The notes beneath the pieces are model-generated. The model saw only the letters and a program-made list of their open reading frames with translations, was not told the origin of the DNA and did not search any database. A DNA stretch of 64,000 nt from Gordionus sp. m RMFG-2023 (taxonomy: Eukaryota; Nematomorpha; Gordioida; Chordodea; Parachordodidae): positions 6,517,985 to 6,581,984 of the forward strand of contig NC_088776.1 in assembly GCF_954871325.1 (NCBI RefSeq), given 5' to 3'. Positions 1-13,092 of the stretch are shown piece after piece. A program made the position numbers and the translations under genes. How positions within the stretch are numbered: the first letter of the stretch is position 1; each line of letters starts with the position of its first letter.

Positions 1-145
1 TACAGAGATATTATCATAAAACTAAAACAGGAAAAAAATAATTCAAATAATAATCGATAGTTAACATTAAATCCAAACCCTCGGCATAACCCATCATATT
101 ATTGTTTAATATATTAAGTTTTAGGCCCATTTAAAAACGAATTCG

Positions 146-333
<188 letters not shown>

Positions 334-530
334 GCAATTGTATAAATAATAAAATTAACTCCTCTTATTCGAGCCATTAAGAATTAGAAAATACGAATAA
401 TTCATTATTCCACTCGTATTTGGTTTATAAGTTAAATTAAAAAAAAACCTTCAAACATAAAAGAAAAATCTCATTCAAAAAAAATCATTACGTATAAATG
501 CTTAAAAAAAATTTTTTTAAATTTATTTGT

Positions 531-1280
531 AGGGATGTACCGATACCACTTTTTGGAGGCCGATCCGATATTCCAGATATTAAATTGATATCGGCCGATT
601 ACCGATCCGATATCATATCTAATTTTGTATTCTGTAAAAGTACCAATGGTTTTTAATACTTTTTATTAGTATAACATCTATAATTTAACTATACCATAAC
701 TTATGTCATTTAAATATATTATAATGATCAGTTATAGTTAATATTCAATTCAATCGCTATTCTAAAAGTATATAAAATATTTTTATTGTTAAATCATTTT
801 ATTATATAATAAGTATTAACATTAATCCATAATAAGTAATAAACAAATATATTATAAAATTTGAAATAAATATTTAAAATAATATTTAACATTAATATAT
901 CTAAGATTTCTTTTTAGAAATACCAAATTACCAATTTATCAGAGGTCAGCCTGCGGCGATGGTAACTCTCAATATCACCAGCTTCACTGAAACCAGTTTC
1001 TGAAGAGATTATCGCACACTTTTATAAACAGAATGAGCAAAAAAAATAACAGTATGGCAGAATGTTTATTAATTAATTATTATTATAAAAAAAAATATAC
1101 ATAAAAATAGATTACGATTGATTTTAGATATAATTTTTTTTTTTAATTTTATAACATTTAATTTTTGTTAAAGACGCCATTTTATATCGGATCGGAAAAT
1201 TTTATAATATTGGCCAATAACCGATATTTTAAAATGGGTGAAATATCGGCCCGATCCGATAAAAATATCGGTACATCCCT
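531..1280. mobile_element. Non-autonomous hAT-like DNA transposon
   Basis: About 750 bp bounded by inverted termini that begin AGGGATGTACCGATA and end with the complement TATCGGTACATCCCT. GC-richer sub-terminal repeats of the GGCCGATCCGATA type occur at both ends. The interior is AT-rich with no coding capacity. The flanks TTATTTGT and ATTTTTGT look like an imperfect 8-bp target duplication, the size expected for hAT elements. A related terminus occurs at 57872-58711, where a hAT transposase relic is present, which supports the assignment. Confidence 0.7.
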
Positions 1281-1571
1281 ATTTTTGTATAATATATAAA
1301 TTTAGATAATTGAATCCATATTGCCATCGGATTCTCTTAATATTTAAATCGTTTCCCGAGAACAATTTTTACATTTTGATTTTTCTGATTTGAACGAGAA
1401 ATGTATATTCTAATGTCTGAACTATTGTCAGCGTTTATTTTTGGCCAATTTTGCCGTAATTATTTTGTTTTGAGCTGCTATGTATTTTTATACAAATTTT
1501 TTAAAAAAAATACCCCAAAAAATTAATGGCTAGAATTATCAGAAATCCTCGTGGATCATAAAAAAAAATAT

Positions 1572-4500
1572 TTACTCCAGACTTGACTTTCTAAATATAT
1601 CCCTTTGTATTTCTAGTATGGTATCGGTGTTCTCGCATACGATTTTGCTTAGCGTCATTTTCCTTATTTCTTGCAATTGTTCTATTTAAAATAAACATGA
1701 TTATTTATTTTAATTATTTATTAGTTTTTTTTAGGCCTGAACGAAAATAATTTCTCGTAAATTTCAATATTGTTTTAAATTCCTTAAATAAATTTAGTTT
1801 CTTCTCGAACATTCCTGTTCATTGAGGATTGATTTTTATGAGTCTAGATTTTTTTAAAAATTAATTATTTATCAAATAACTGTTATTAATACTAATTTAA
1901 TTTCTAACGAATAATATAATTAGTAAAATATAAATGATCAAATATTATCATTTATACAATTTTACCCGGACGAAAAGGATAGTCAATAACTCCTGGTCTA
2001 AGATGATTTTCGTACCAAAATCGATCCCCAAACCGGAAATTATGGAATTGTAATCCTATGATGCACGAAAAGGTCGGCCCTAATATTCCAGCTCCATTTG
2101 GAAGTTCTGAAACCCCAGCAGGAAATAAGTCGATATCATCTGGATGACTGAATTGAAGGGAGGGGGGGTTATTATAAGTAAAATGAAAACAAATCAATTT
2201 GCCTTAACATAACATATATACTCGAAAATAATTTTTTAATTATAATTAAAACTAATAATTTAGACAAGTTTTTTTCAAATTTTAAGATAAGAGTTTATAC
2301 CGTGTCCTGACTTGTTTTATTTCTAAACAAGTAGACTATTTAGCTATCTACGTAGCCTCTTCTAACCATCTTAATAAGGCAAATGATATTTAGAATTTAA
2401 GCAGGTAAAGTGCCCTTGTGACTCTCACCAAACCAAAATATTGACTTAAATGCACACACTTAAAACAAACCAAAATAGGGTGCACTAGTTCAAAAAGCTT
2501 GGGCTATACGAAATAGGTCTCAAAACTAAGAGGAACCTGGACACAGGCTTAATGCTTTTTTATGGAACATTAGACAAACTTGTAAATGTTAGAAAAGCGT
2601 TCGGCGGCTCCGGTATACATTTCAGCTTCCATTGAATAAAAGTCAGCAAATCTCTTATATCCGCAAAACTCTCTCCATTCATTATATCCAGGAACGCCTT
2701 GTTCCCTGCCTCTCATCAAATTGAGAACCATCAAATCCATTCCTTATTATTTTTTTAAAGTTTTTTATTATGTCTAATTCTTTTATTATTAAATTGCATT
2801 AAAATTAAGTAGAAGTCGTTTAAAGGAGTTTGTTTACTTAATCCAGCAGTGACTAGTTAAGAAGCGCTCTAGTCTTGTTAACTAAATCATAATGGTTAGT
2901 CAAATGTTTTATTTAGTTAGAAATTAAGGGTCATCTGTTATTGTTAAAATCTTGATGATGTTTTGATAATGAAAATTTTGTTTAAGAGTATGGGTTTGTG
3001 TTCTTAACATATTTACATTGGCCTAGACATGGAAACCTTGCCTCATCCAAAAAATCCAAAATTTAAAAAATTATTGTATACTATTTCTATAAAAACCTAA
3101 CAGAAATATGGGTCATAATATTAACTTACATTTTCTTTTTATTTTTGAAAAAATTAAATATATACCAAAGGGCTTATCATCAAATTCGAATAAATGATTT
3201 TTAACGTCTTCGGCTATATTGTTATCCATCAATTGAATATGTTGATGAAACATTCCCCGCACGATAGAATCCATCCCTTTGGGAAATACATCAGTGTATA
3301 TATTTTCAGTTCTGAAAAAGTCTGTTCTCAAGTGCAGAGGGGACTGGTACTTGCGATTACGGCTAACGCGAAATATATCCTTGCTTGTGTATACATGAAT
3401 TCATAGAATAGATATTAAAATTATTATAAAAAAAGGGAATCTGCAATATTTGTGTAATTCGAGTTTTATCTTATTTATAAATTGTATTAACTACCACCAT
3501 AGCATCCCAGTTTGTAAGCTTTTGAGAAATAAGGCATTTGATAAAATTTATTATCATATTCATCGATTACTTTAAAACATCGAAATTATTTGAAATCAAT
3601 TAAAACTAGCGAGCAGACGATAAAAGATTTTAAGCAACCGTTCGAAATAACGGTAAGACACTGCTAGGGGAAATTTTTAATATTTATTTTTTTTGGTGTA
3701 TTAGGGATCGATTCTAAGGCGAAGGAATAAAATTTCCTGTCATTTATATATATGTGAATGTTTAAGAAAGTAAAAGAAAGAAAGAAATGTCATTTTAAGT
3801 AAAATGATATAAATTTATATAGAACTATTAAAGTTTTTCCTTAAAATTATATCTATCGATAATATCGTTGTTTATAATTGCTTAATTATCTAGTATTTGA
3901 TTCAATAGTCCCTAACTTAATAGCATCCAATATATCACACGCCTTTTTTTAAATGTTAAAAAAATATATTTTAGACTATATCCTAAATATAAAAAAAAAA
4001 AAATCTCGAAAATTACGCGAATTCAACGAAAAATAAGCCATTTTTAATCTAAAATTAAAGAATTGAGAAAATTTTTACTAAATTTATACAATTTTTAAAA
4101 CTTTTGAGTAATGAAATTTTGAATTATTATTACATCAAAAAATTTCCACCAATAGCTACCCAATCGCATATTTATTATTTTAAAATTAAAAAAAAAAAAA
4201 AATTAAAAAAAAGAAATAATATTAAAAATTTCCCCTAGTTTCAGTGACTTACCGAAATATCTAAATTTTTAGAATGGACTTAAACCTCTTGTCTAGCTAT
4301 ATTTTTTAAACACAACATGCTTGAGCGCTCAATTGCGAAAATCTCTGGTATAATCTTAGCCTTATTAGTAGAATCAATAAGTAATTACTTTTACACGTAT
4401 TGAATATAATAAAAAATTTGCTATATCATGATTTCTAAATACTAAGCAGGGAGTTGGAACGTTTACAATAGTATTTTTGTGTTATTCTCCCGATTAGTTC

Positions 4501-7500
4501 CTTTAAAATTAAAACTTTCTTGTTGGCTTTTGGTACACCTTTCGATTAAGTTTTTTTTTTACGATGGAAAAATTTCCAAATTTTCATATTCAAAACTTTA
4601 CGAGAAGCCCTGATGTTTAATAAGAACTCAGAAAATTCTAGAATATCTTCTGAAAGTTCCTAATTCTGGATAATTTTAAAAAATAATGTTGTTCCATTCT
4701 CTTTTATTTCTACTTGTTATATTGCAAGTCCTTGCTAAATACAAGAATAGATGTTAAATGACGGGTAAATTTATATCATAGAGTTTTCAATATTTTTGTA
4801 AGCAAAAATTTATAAGATTTATCATATTATTCATAAACTTATCCAAGATTTTATTCTCTTTTTTTTGGCGGGAGAGGGGGTGGTGTCCCCCATAAATTTA
4901 AATATTGTTTATAATGTTTTATATTTATTGATAGGAGGTTAGAGAAGTGTTGAAGTAATTAATAATAACTAAAATTATATTTAAAAACTTGCAAATTTGT
5001 TAAGGGAAAATCCCCCCTTCCCCCACTTCCCCAGGTTATTCCAAGCACTTCTCCATTGCTTTAATCTAATGACCATATTAGGCCTCCACCCTCTAACATT
5101 CAAATTAAGGAAATCTAAATCTAATGGGAGGAATGTATTCACAAACCCCTATTACCTTCATTTTTAATGAAAACCTTGGTTCCTTACCTCCCCCTCGCAC
5201 CGTGATAAAGGTACCCAAGTTACTCCAATGATATTATCAAACTCAACATTACTTAAGAATACTGTGTCCATATCTAAAGGCTGCGATTATTAATCCATGA
5301 TCAACAGTAGCATCAATATGCTCGTCATAGCCACCGAAATAACCCGTGTCCGCTAATTCCAACTTGAAACGTCGTATAAAATGTTCGCCGATTATAATCG
5401 GTAATAACGATTTGAAACTGATGTGTTGAATTAAAGCTGCCACTATTCGACGACCTTCTTGATACCTATATAATGATTCGATATTAAATGTTGATAAGTT
5501 ACGATAAGATTAAACATAATTTTTTTTTTCTCAACATTATCCTTAAGAATTATACTGATATTAAAATATAATTGACAAATTCTTAGAAATTAAACTGAGA
5601 TATAGCTAACAATTTTGATGAATATCGAAACTTACAACCATATAAATTTAATATTATGTTAATTTTAATCCAATAATTATTTAAACTATATTTTAGTACA
5701 ATTTTTCATCATCCCAGTGGGGATTGAAATGCGCTAAACTATTAACGATTAGGTTATGTTCCCTCATAAATAATGTATGAATAGATACCAATAGTGAGTT
5801 CTCGCTTGCTCTTTCATCACCTAAATTTGTTTTTTTTATTAAATAAATGATATTATATATTGGATATTTATTATTTTTTAAATACCTTGCCCTTTAAAAT
5901 TTAGGAATGGCTAAACCTCAACTCTAACAAGGTATTCCTTCCCTCATTACATTAGCGATATAGTATAGTTGGATCCATTTAATAACAAATCGGTTCAAAT
6001 ATTTTGCTTAAAAAGTTATTGGATAAAAATGTGAAGCTAAATTTCTTTTATATTCATATAATGTTGAATAATATCGATTATTATTTTTGATCTGTTGTAA
6101 ATCAAGTTTATATATATCATTCAAGCAACATTTCAATAAAGATAAAGTAATTATGATATTAACATCTTGCTGGAATATGATAGAAAAATTCTTTTATACT
6201 AGAAGGCAATAATGATAATGAATTTCATAATAGCTTAACATTATATGATGGACTTTTTGGTATAAAATTATTGGTAATCTACTCAAATAATAAAATTTAC
6301 GGGAATTTGAATAATGTGGCAATGTGATTTTTAAAGATTAAACTAAATTATTAAAGATCAGGCACAAAAATCAGGCTTTTTACAGACGAAGCTAAAGAAT
6401 TTTTATATATGCGTAAAATTTAAATAGAAAATATAAGTATGGCTACTTTTTGGGAACAAAATTATGACGGAAATTAATAAAGAAATTTATTACTAAATTA
6501 TTAATAGAGTTAAAATGATTTTTATTGTTATTATTTTTCTCCAAAATGAATGCTTAATAGCTAAATGATAAAAATCAAAAGCCAAATTATTTATAAATAT
6601 AAACAGAAAAAAAAAAGCAAAAATTATATATATTATGTTAGCGACAATGTGTTTATTTTTTCAACTTTAAATCATTTTTTGACCGCGTTTTTTTTAAAAA
6701 TTTTATTCGATTTTCCGTATATTTTTTATATAAATTATAAATCACTCAAAGGTTTGTTGTAATATGTAAATTTACTTTGAAATAAAATCGAGAAAAAAGA
6801 AGTAATATTAAAATCGACTGTTAACAGAAAAACGAAACGAATTATTATATTATTTGAGTAAAGACGATGTAAATGAATAGGATAGAAAAGTATATATAAT
6901 CGAGGATATTTTACTTGATAATGAATATTTTGCGAACTTAATATTTTTAATTTTTTTATTTTAGTTATGATTATGTAATTACAATTTATATTAATTAATA
7001 AAGTATTAGTAATTAATTTATTTATACAATTTATTTGTATTCTCTTTAATTCTCAACTACAACATTTGTTACCGAAACATTATGTTCTATGGGCATATTC
7101 AGTCTAAATGACACTTCATAAAATGACAATGATGTTGGAGAGTAGAGAGTCTAATTAACTCTGAAAAGAAATTCTAAATAAAGGGGGGAGGGGATAGTGT
7201 TGTTAAATGGCTCGTTTTGAGCCGATGAGCCGTTTAACAACACTAGAAGGGTTATGAAATAACCATCGAAGACAAAGAATGAGAGCAATAAATCAATGGT
7301 ATTAATATTAATGGTCGTAATTCGGAAAAGAATAGAATTAGTCGTTGTCGTGATTATGTAGATAGTTAGACAATATTATTTTATTTATGCAAATATTTCT
7401 TGTTATGAGTTCGTTTAATTATATCATAATATTTGTCGATATATTCAAATTTTATTTTGGGTAATTTTCATGTTTAACGGTAGATTATATTTATGATAAA

Positions 7501-10500
7501 CAGAAAAAAGCAAATTGAAAATAGATTTGAATATTTAGTTTTTTTAGTTTATAAATTGTTTAAATATATTTTTGAATAGCGATAACTGTAAATAATTTAA
7601 TTTATGAGTATAAAAACTTTAATTTTTTACCATTAACGAATCATTAAATTTTTTATTATAATTTTTTCTAAATTTTATATTTTATTCATTATCGAAATAA
7701 AATCGTCAAGTTCATTAATTCGTTCTTTTTATATTATATATATATTTATCCTAATTTATTTAAATATATTTTATTCTTTCTTTTATTAGATTCCACTATA
7801 ATAAGAATTCTAAGTGAGAGATCTAATTAACATCGATAATAAATTAATCAACTTTCTATACGCAACTTCAACTCAAGCTTGCACTCACTTGCAACAGGCG
7901 TTTAGCTAAAAAGAATCGTCACAAGAGTTCGTTATAGGTACAAGTGATCGTTTTATATAATATTAGGTTGTGGATTTACCAAAATCTTCATAAAGAGAAA
8001 CGGCTTTTCGTCAGTAGAAAATTTATGCCATCGAGCTCATGTAGAGATCGAATTTTTATTTGAGATCAAAAGATAAAAGAAATCTTTATCGTACAAGAGA
8101 TCTTAAGGCGAAGTTGATATATTGACAAGCGACTAGGTAAAACAAGTGGTCAATACCAGGATGCAATCGTTAATCGTTGACAAATTATCGCCAATTGCTT
8201 ATTAAAACTTTAGTATAAGATACAAAATCGATGATCTAAGAAATAAGAATTCGTGAAAAATGGCAGATCAAGCATCGCACATCGTTGATCAAGATAAAGC
8301 AATAATCATTAGTTACAAGAGAACGTTAGAAACAAGCAAAAAATTAATTTATCAGGAGAATTTAAGACGTAGTATCGATAATCGTTGACTAGCAATCGTG
8401 TATCGTTTAAAAGCATGCGTCAAGTTGTCAGTGCTAAGAGCTCATCAATAACAGACTAAGACAAGAAACAGAATCTATCGGTGATGTAAGTGAGCAAAGG
8501 AAATAAAACAGTAATGATACATGCACGAATATTGGTAATTCGCAGAATGTGGGGCCTAATCTGAGTGTAAAGGTGTTGTAATATGTAAATTTACTTTGAA
8601 ATAAAATCGAGAAAAAAGAAGTAATATTCAAATCGACTGTTAACAGAAAAACAAACGAATTATTATATTATTTGAGTAAAGACGATGTAAAAGAATAGGA
8701 TAGAAAAGTATATATAATCGAGGATATTTTACTTGATAATGATGATTATTTTGCGAACTTAATAATTTGTAAACTTTTAATTTTAATTTATGTTAATTTT
8801 ATTTTTCTTTTATTTTGATTATGTTTTCACTTTATATTTAAGTATTTAATAAAGATTTAGTATCATATTTTAGTTTTAACATTTCTTAATTTGACAAGGT
8901 TAAGAGCAGAATTGTTTACAGTTCATATATTCCACATGATAGAATATATTTCTGGTAAAATCGGATTTTTAAATTTATTAAAAACGAGCTCAAAAAAATT
9001 AAAATTGTAAAAAATAACTGCTGGAAACAACAAATTAACGCTAACATATACATGAATTAACCAAAAAAAATTTAAAATCATGGCATAAATTTTTTTTTGA
9101 AAATTCCCAACGCTTTATATTTAAACGGTTTTAAACTCTATGATAATTCTTATAAAGCTCACCATCTAAAGTATTTTAAGAACAATAGACCTGCAACAAA
9201 ACATTTAAATTCTCTTGTTTTGTTTTCGCATTGTTCGGAGGCTGGATTCATTTCAACAGGAAGTAACTCTCTTCCATGAGGATTGAAGGGATTGGGTTGA
9301 CTTTTTAAAAATCCTTATAATAATAATAATTTTAAAAAAAATCAAATTTTAAAGATAAAATTTTACATGAACAAATTTTTATATTTTTTTAAGAGAAAAA
9401 AAAATGAAATCAATTATGAGAAGAAACCTTTATGAAATGTTCTCAAGCTGTTAGCTTTTGAATGGATTGAACCATAGATTTGAGAGGCATCTATATAAGA
9501 AGTAGCTTCGTTATTTTGTTGTCTAATTCCTAAATTTATTATATTATATACATAATGAACATATCTTTTATTATGCCTAGCCGACAGTCTCTCGATATGG
9601 CGGGTAATGATCTCACTACTTCCATACAGGTTTGCTGAAATTTACTAAAAAAATAATCATTCTTTGGTAAATAAACGGGTAAACATTGGGGGTGTCCGAA
9701 ATTTTTGTCGCAACACTTTAATCTACCTTGTTTAAAACCTAATTTATATAATATTAATGAATGATGTAACTTGTATTGAAATATGGAATTCATGAGATTC
9801 GAGTTCTCTCAATTTCGAATCATTTGCTGAGCGCGATTTTTAAATATGAAAATCTGATTTGACCGGGAATATATTTCAAATATAGGGCATCCACGCTGCG
9901 AATTCTTTCTTTCTTTCTTTTCTTTTTTTTTCTTTTCTTTTCTTTTCTTTTCTTTTCTTTTCTTTTCTTTTCTTTTCTTTTCTTTTCTTTTCTTTTCTTT
10001 TCTTTTCTTTTCTTTTCTTTTCTTTTCTTTTCTTTTCTTTTCTTTTCTTTTCTTTTCTTTTCTTTTCTTTTCTTTTCTTTTCTTTTCTTTTCTTTTCTTT
10101 TCTTTTCTTTTCTTTTCTTTTCTTTTCTTTTTTTCTTTTCTTTTCTTTTCTTTTCTTTTCTTTTCTTTTCTTTTCTTTTCTTTTCTTTTCTTTTCTTTTC
10201 TTTTCTTTTCTTTTCTTTTCTTTTCTTTTCTTTTCTATTCTATTCTTTTCTTTTCTTTTTTCTTTCTTTTTTTTTTCTTTTTTTTTTTCTATTTTCATAA
10301 AGATTTCAAAAAAGATACGCCATAGTTGATAGTTAAATTGTCTAAAATTTATAATCAAATCCGACTTTTTTAAAATTTAAAAATCTCTAATGATATAAAA
10401 GTGAGAGATGCCTAATCCCCATGGATTCCATAGCCTAATATGACAAATATATAATGTCTACATCAAAAAAGGATTGAATTAATTACCAGATGGACTTGAA

Positions 10501-12464
10501 GCTAAGGCAAATTCGTGATCCATCATTTGACTAAATACCATAACCATACTAGTAAAATATGGGTCCTCTACCGTTTTAGTTGGTAATATCTCGGTGCTTA
10601 TCAATCTTGGGTTAGGCAATTCTGAACCATCATGCGATAGACGCAAAGTGTTTAAACCTATAATCAAAATTCTAATTTATGAAAATTAGCATTTTATTAA
10701 ATATTTACCATCTCCATAATCCGGGGGAATAAATCTTATAGAAGGACTGAATGTAGTTCCCCATATCGGATTTTTAATATTGTTGCAGAAGCCATCTATT
10801 TCTCGGTATTGCGAATTACAAAATCTTCTACTAAACACAGATGGTGTAAACGGGCAATCCCAATCCAAAGTTGTGTTATAAACATTCAGGCTATTGAGGT
10901 ATTCTGCTAATTGGTATTTGTTATAATGATCCCTGGATTTTTAGTAAAATGAATCAAAAAAATGAAATGCTATAAATAATTAATGATCGTTATATAATTT
11001 TTTTTTAAATAACCGACTTTAATAAATGTGCCAAAGCTTCGGACGCGAATACGCTTATAAATCCTAAGCGTATTTTTCTGAATACATGAGGAGAGCTGTT
11101 CAGTATCACGCTATCTATTTCATCTAAGTTTGTGAATAAAAAAAAATCAATCATTTAAATGATGAAAGATTAGATTTAAATTATGTCATTTTTTGGGGGA
11201 TAAAATATTATTTTCATAAAGTTGATCATTTGAAAAGTACCATTTATAACTTTCCCTAGTAGAATTTTATACAAATGATACCTTGGAAATTTGAAATGAT
11301 AAACATTACTAGGTAAATAGCTATAGCTATAGAGTAAGAAACTAATCCCCCCCCCAAAATTTGCTTGTTCTTGTAGATAACATTTTAAGCTAATACAAAT
11401 TTCCCCTCTATACCCCCCCCCCCCACTACCATCCTCTTCTCCCGAAAATGACTATTATTCAATTTTTTAGGTACAAAACTATAGTTTTTAGATAAAATAT
11501 AGCCAATGCCTACAATAAGTGGGGCCTAAGGATCTCCAATAAAATTTATGGGGTAATTCACCTAATAGTGCTTTCCCAACCATTGGCAAAATCATGGATA
11601 CGCCTATGTCTAAGATGTATTTATTTTTATCTAATGTTTTATGATAATAATTTAAATTGGAATTGATATGTTTTTTCTTCAAGAAAAACTAATTAATCGT
11701 CAATTTTATTTAATTTATTTCCTGAAAAAAATAATTGATTTGGCTTTGGTATATCACTAAACATCTTTAAACCCATATGGAGGGTTGTTAAAGCCCGATT
11801 CGGGGATTTTTAAAAACGACCCGGTTAAGATTTTAGCCAAAATAATATTACGTAATCCTCGAGATTTAGCAAATAGAGGTCCAAAGGCCATCTAAGAGCA
11901 AAATATCAAGGCTTACATAAATTATTTTGGCTAAAATATCGGGTTTTTTAACAACCCTACCCATATGTTAAAATGGATGGAGCATGGTATAGTATACATT
12001 CAAATTGTATAATTTGACTCCTACCTACTTGGACACAAAATTTCAAACCCAAATAATGATGTCCATTTATTCCTAACAAGGTTACTAATAAATGAATGAG
12101 AGATATATGAATTAGAAATATTGTCCAAATGGGAAATATATACTGATTTTAAAAATGCAGACAATTATATAATATAATATAAATAAATATAGTATACATT
12201 TAAAAAGTTGAAAACATAACTATCACTCTGTATATATTTATAAATTTATTTTAGTAAAAATATACCTAATTTTAGAATTTGCAACAAGGCGCCATTATTT
12301 TCCAATTCCCAAACGCGCGCCTCAGCATTCGATATGGCTTCTAAAATTTGGTAATGTTCTAAATGAATGGGAGTGGGTTGCGAATTTTCCGGGAATTCAT
12401 ATTGAATAGATGCTCCAATATCCCTAAATTTTAATAACCAAAGCACAAAGATTAAAATTATCAT
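1572..12464 (-). CDS. Secreted animal heme peroxidase (13 exons)
   Basis: Exons in coding order: 12266-12464, 11018-11123, 10709-10932, 10487-10657, 9577-9738, 9428-9529, 9191-9313, 5700-5820, 5253-5465, 3166-3383, 2580-2742, 1966-2147, 1572-1681; all phases close to 697 residues. An N-terminal hydrophobic stretch ([11 protein letters not shown]) is a likely signal peptide, followed by a propeptide and one peroxidase domain with no Ig, LRR or ShKT module. Family landmarks: the [10 protein letters not shown] motif, distal Gln220/Asp223/His224 (SQMMDHE), [19 protein letters not shown], catalytic Arg366 and heme-linking Glu369 (GDERASE), REHN, proximal His470 (AAFRYGHS), Asn554, and C-terminal HPDDIDLF and GDRFWYEN. 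The usual RGRDHG reads RGREQG here. The family oxidises substrates with hydrogen peroxide, and many secreted members cross-link tyrosines in cuticle or matrix. One 47-nt intron (9530-9576) appears to use a GC donor. It is transcribed divergently from the pseudo-astacin gene. Confidence 0.93.
2285..2555. repeat. Dispersed repeat in peroxidase intron, copy 1
   Basis: The stretch around 2450-2540 resembles 44690-44800: both contain AAACAA..., an AGTTCAAAA run, a GAAATA..TCTCAAAA block and a CCTG/CCAGTCACACC-like tail. No termini or coding capacity were identified and the family is unknown. It sits in the intron between the HPDDIDLF exon and the RGREQG exon. Confidence 0.4.
3651..4254. mobile_element. 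MITE with about 35-bp terminal inverted repeats
   Basis: The left end carries CTAGGGGAAATTTTTAATA (3665-3683) and the right end its exact complement (4220-4238). The inverted repeat extends outward imperfectly through TAAGACACTG / CAGTGACTTA to CGG/CCG. The interior (about 550 bp) is AT-rich without an open frame, so this is a non-autonomous DNA element. It sits in the peroxidase intron between the exons at 3166-3383 and 5253-5465. Confidence 0.8.
6630..6754. mobile_element. Relic half of the TGTTATTTTTT-type MITE
   Basis: Contains the CAATGTGTTTATTTTTTCAA start, an ACTTTAAATCATTTTTTGA block and a GCGTTTTTTTTAAAAATTTT run also seen at 20478-20600 and 26163-26290. Only one arm is recognisable here because the LTR of the next element begins directly after it at 6755. 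Confidence 0.55.
6755..7064 (+). repeat. Left LTR of the 6755-8881 element
   Basis: Direct repeat partner of 8574-8881, closely matching over its first 190 bp (for example GAATAGGATAGAAAAGTATA) and more loosely thereafter. Confidence 0.7.
7195..7244. mobile_element. 50-bp palindromic minimal MITE (TAGTGTTGTT family)
   Basis: Starts TAGTGTTGTTAAATGGCTCG, ends with the complement GAGCCGTTTAACAACACTA, with almost nothing between. It consists of only the two terminal inverted repeats of the MITE family also found at 11781, 18253, 22255, 26823, 40523 and 47016. Confidence 0.8.
8574..8881 (+). repeat. Right LTR of the 6755-8881 element
   Basis: Direct repeat partner of 6755-7064; starts TGTTGTAATATG and ends near TTTTAACA. 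Confidence 0.7.
8935..9060. mobile_element. Relic arm of the TGTTATTTTTT-type MITE
   Basis: Carries the inner-arm sequence GAATATATTTCTGGTAAAAT followed by CGGATTTTTAAATTTATTAA, an ACGAGCTCAAAAAA block and a GCTAACATATACAT end, matching the right arm of 26385-26512. One arm only, immediately 3' of the LTR repeat. Confidence 0.55.
9904..10295. repeat. (CTTTT)n microsatellite in peroxidase intron
   Basis: About 390 bp of pure pyrimidine on the plus strand, mostly CTTTT units with a few variant units. It lies between the exons at 9577-9738 and 10487-10657, so the peroxidase pre-mRNA would carry a long GAAAA purine tract. The long Lys/Glu/Arg open frame on the minus strand is an artefact of the repeat. 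Confidence 0.99.
11781..11959. mobile_element. TAGTGTTGTT-family MITE
   Basis: About 180 bp from AGGGTTGTTAAAGCCCGATT to TTTTTTAACAACCCT. The sub-terminal TTAGCCAAAATAATATTA and its inverted partner AATTATTTTGGCTAAAATAT make a long stem. It lies in the first peroxidase intron. Confidence 0.8.
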
Positions 12465-12779
12465 ATTAATATAATATATATTTTTTTAAAAAAATAAGTT
12501 GTAAAATCATAAAAAAATAATCTTTAAATTTCTTAGAAATGATTAAAAAGTCATATCTATAAAAAAAAATCACATTTCCTGATTATTAAAATTATATACA
12601 CGGCATTCCTAATTAAATCGATAAAACATTAACCTAAATTAATAGACTATAGTTTACAAAACATAAAATTACTTTCTTCCTCAATTTTTTTACTAGGTAA
12701 GTAGTATATATGACAAAATTAATGTTGAATTCATGATTAAATTATATTATGTTAATGTATAAATATTTTCACATATAAT

Positions 12780-13092
12780 ATATGTATTAGAAGGATCAAG
12801 TTAGCTTATACTCAAATTAGATGTTTTAATTTCCAAGAATTTTTTTTTTTTGCGAAAACCATATAATATATAAATTGATAATAATTATAATATGTATTAG
12901 AAAGACAAAGTTAGCTTATACTCAACTTAGATGTATTTCCAAGAATTTTTTTTTTGCGAAAACCATATAATATATAAATTGATAATAATTATAAAATAGA
13001 TTATACTCAAATCAGATGTTTTAATTTTTTAAAAATTTTTTTTTTTTTTTTGCGAAAACCATATAACATAGAAATTGATAATAATTCTTAGA
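12780..13092. repeat. Three-unit tandem repeat, about 105-bp unit
   Basis: Three imperfect units share TTAGCTTATACTCAA, a T-run followed by TGCGAAAACCATATAA, and AAATTGATAATAATT. The third unit lacks part of the first block. It lies just upstream of the peroxidase start and could fall within its promoter region. Confidence 0.85.

Larger units (their letters stand above)
6755..8881 (+). mobile_element. Non-coding LTR-type element in peroxidase intron
   Basis: Two direct repeats of about 310 bp (6755-7064 and 8574-8881) start TGTTGTAATATG, end CA and each contain an AATAAAG signal. They flank about 1.5 kb with no coding capacity. Purine-rich sequence lies just upstream of the second repeat. 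This is the structure of a small non-autonomous LTR retrotransposon (TRIM-like); strand is inferred from the AATAAAG position. A 50-bp MITE is nested inside. The repeats differ by many small changes, so the insertion looks old. No clear target duplication was found, so the exact ends are uncertain. Confidence 0.65.

Noticed and set aside
9876-10358. 160-codon Lys/Glu/Arg open frame
   Set aside because: Translation of the CTTTT microsatellite within a peroxidase intron.
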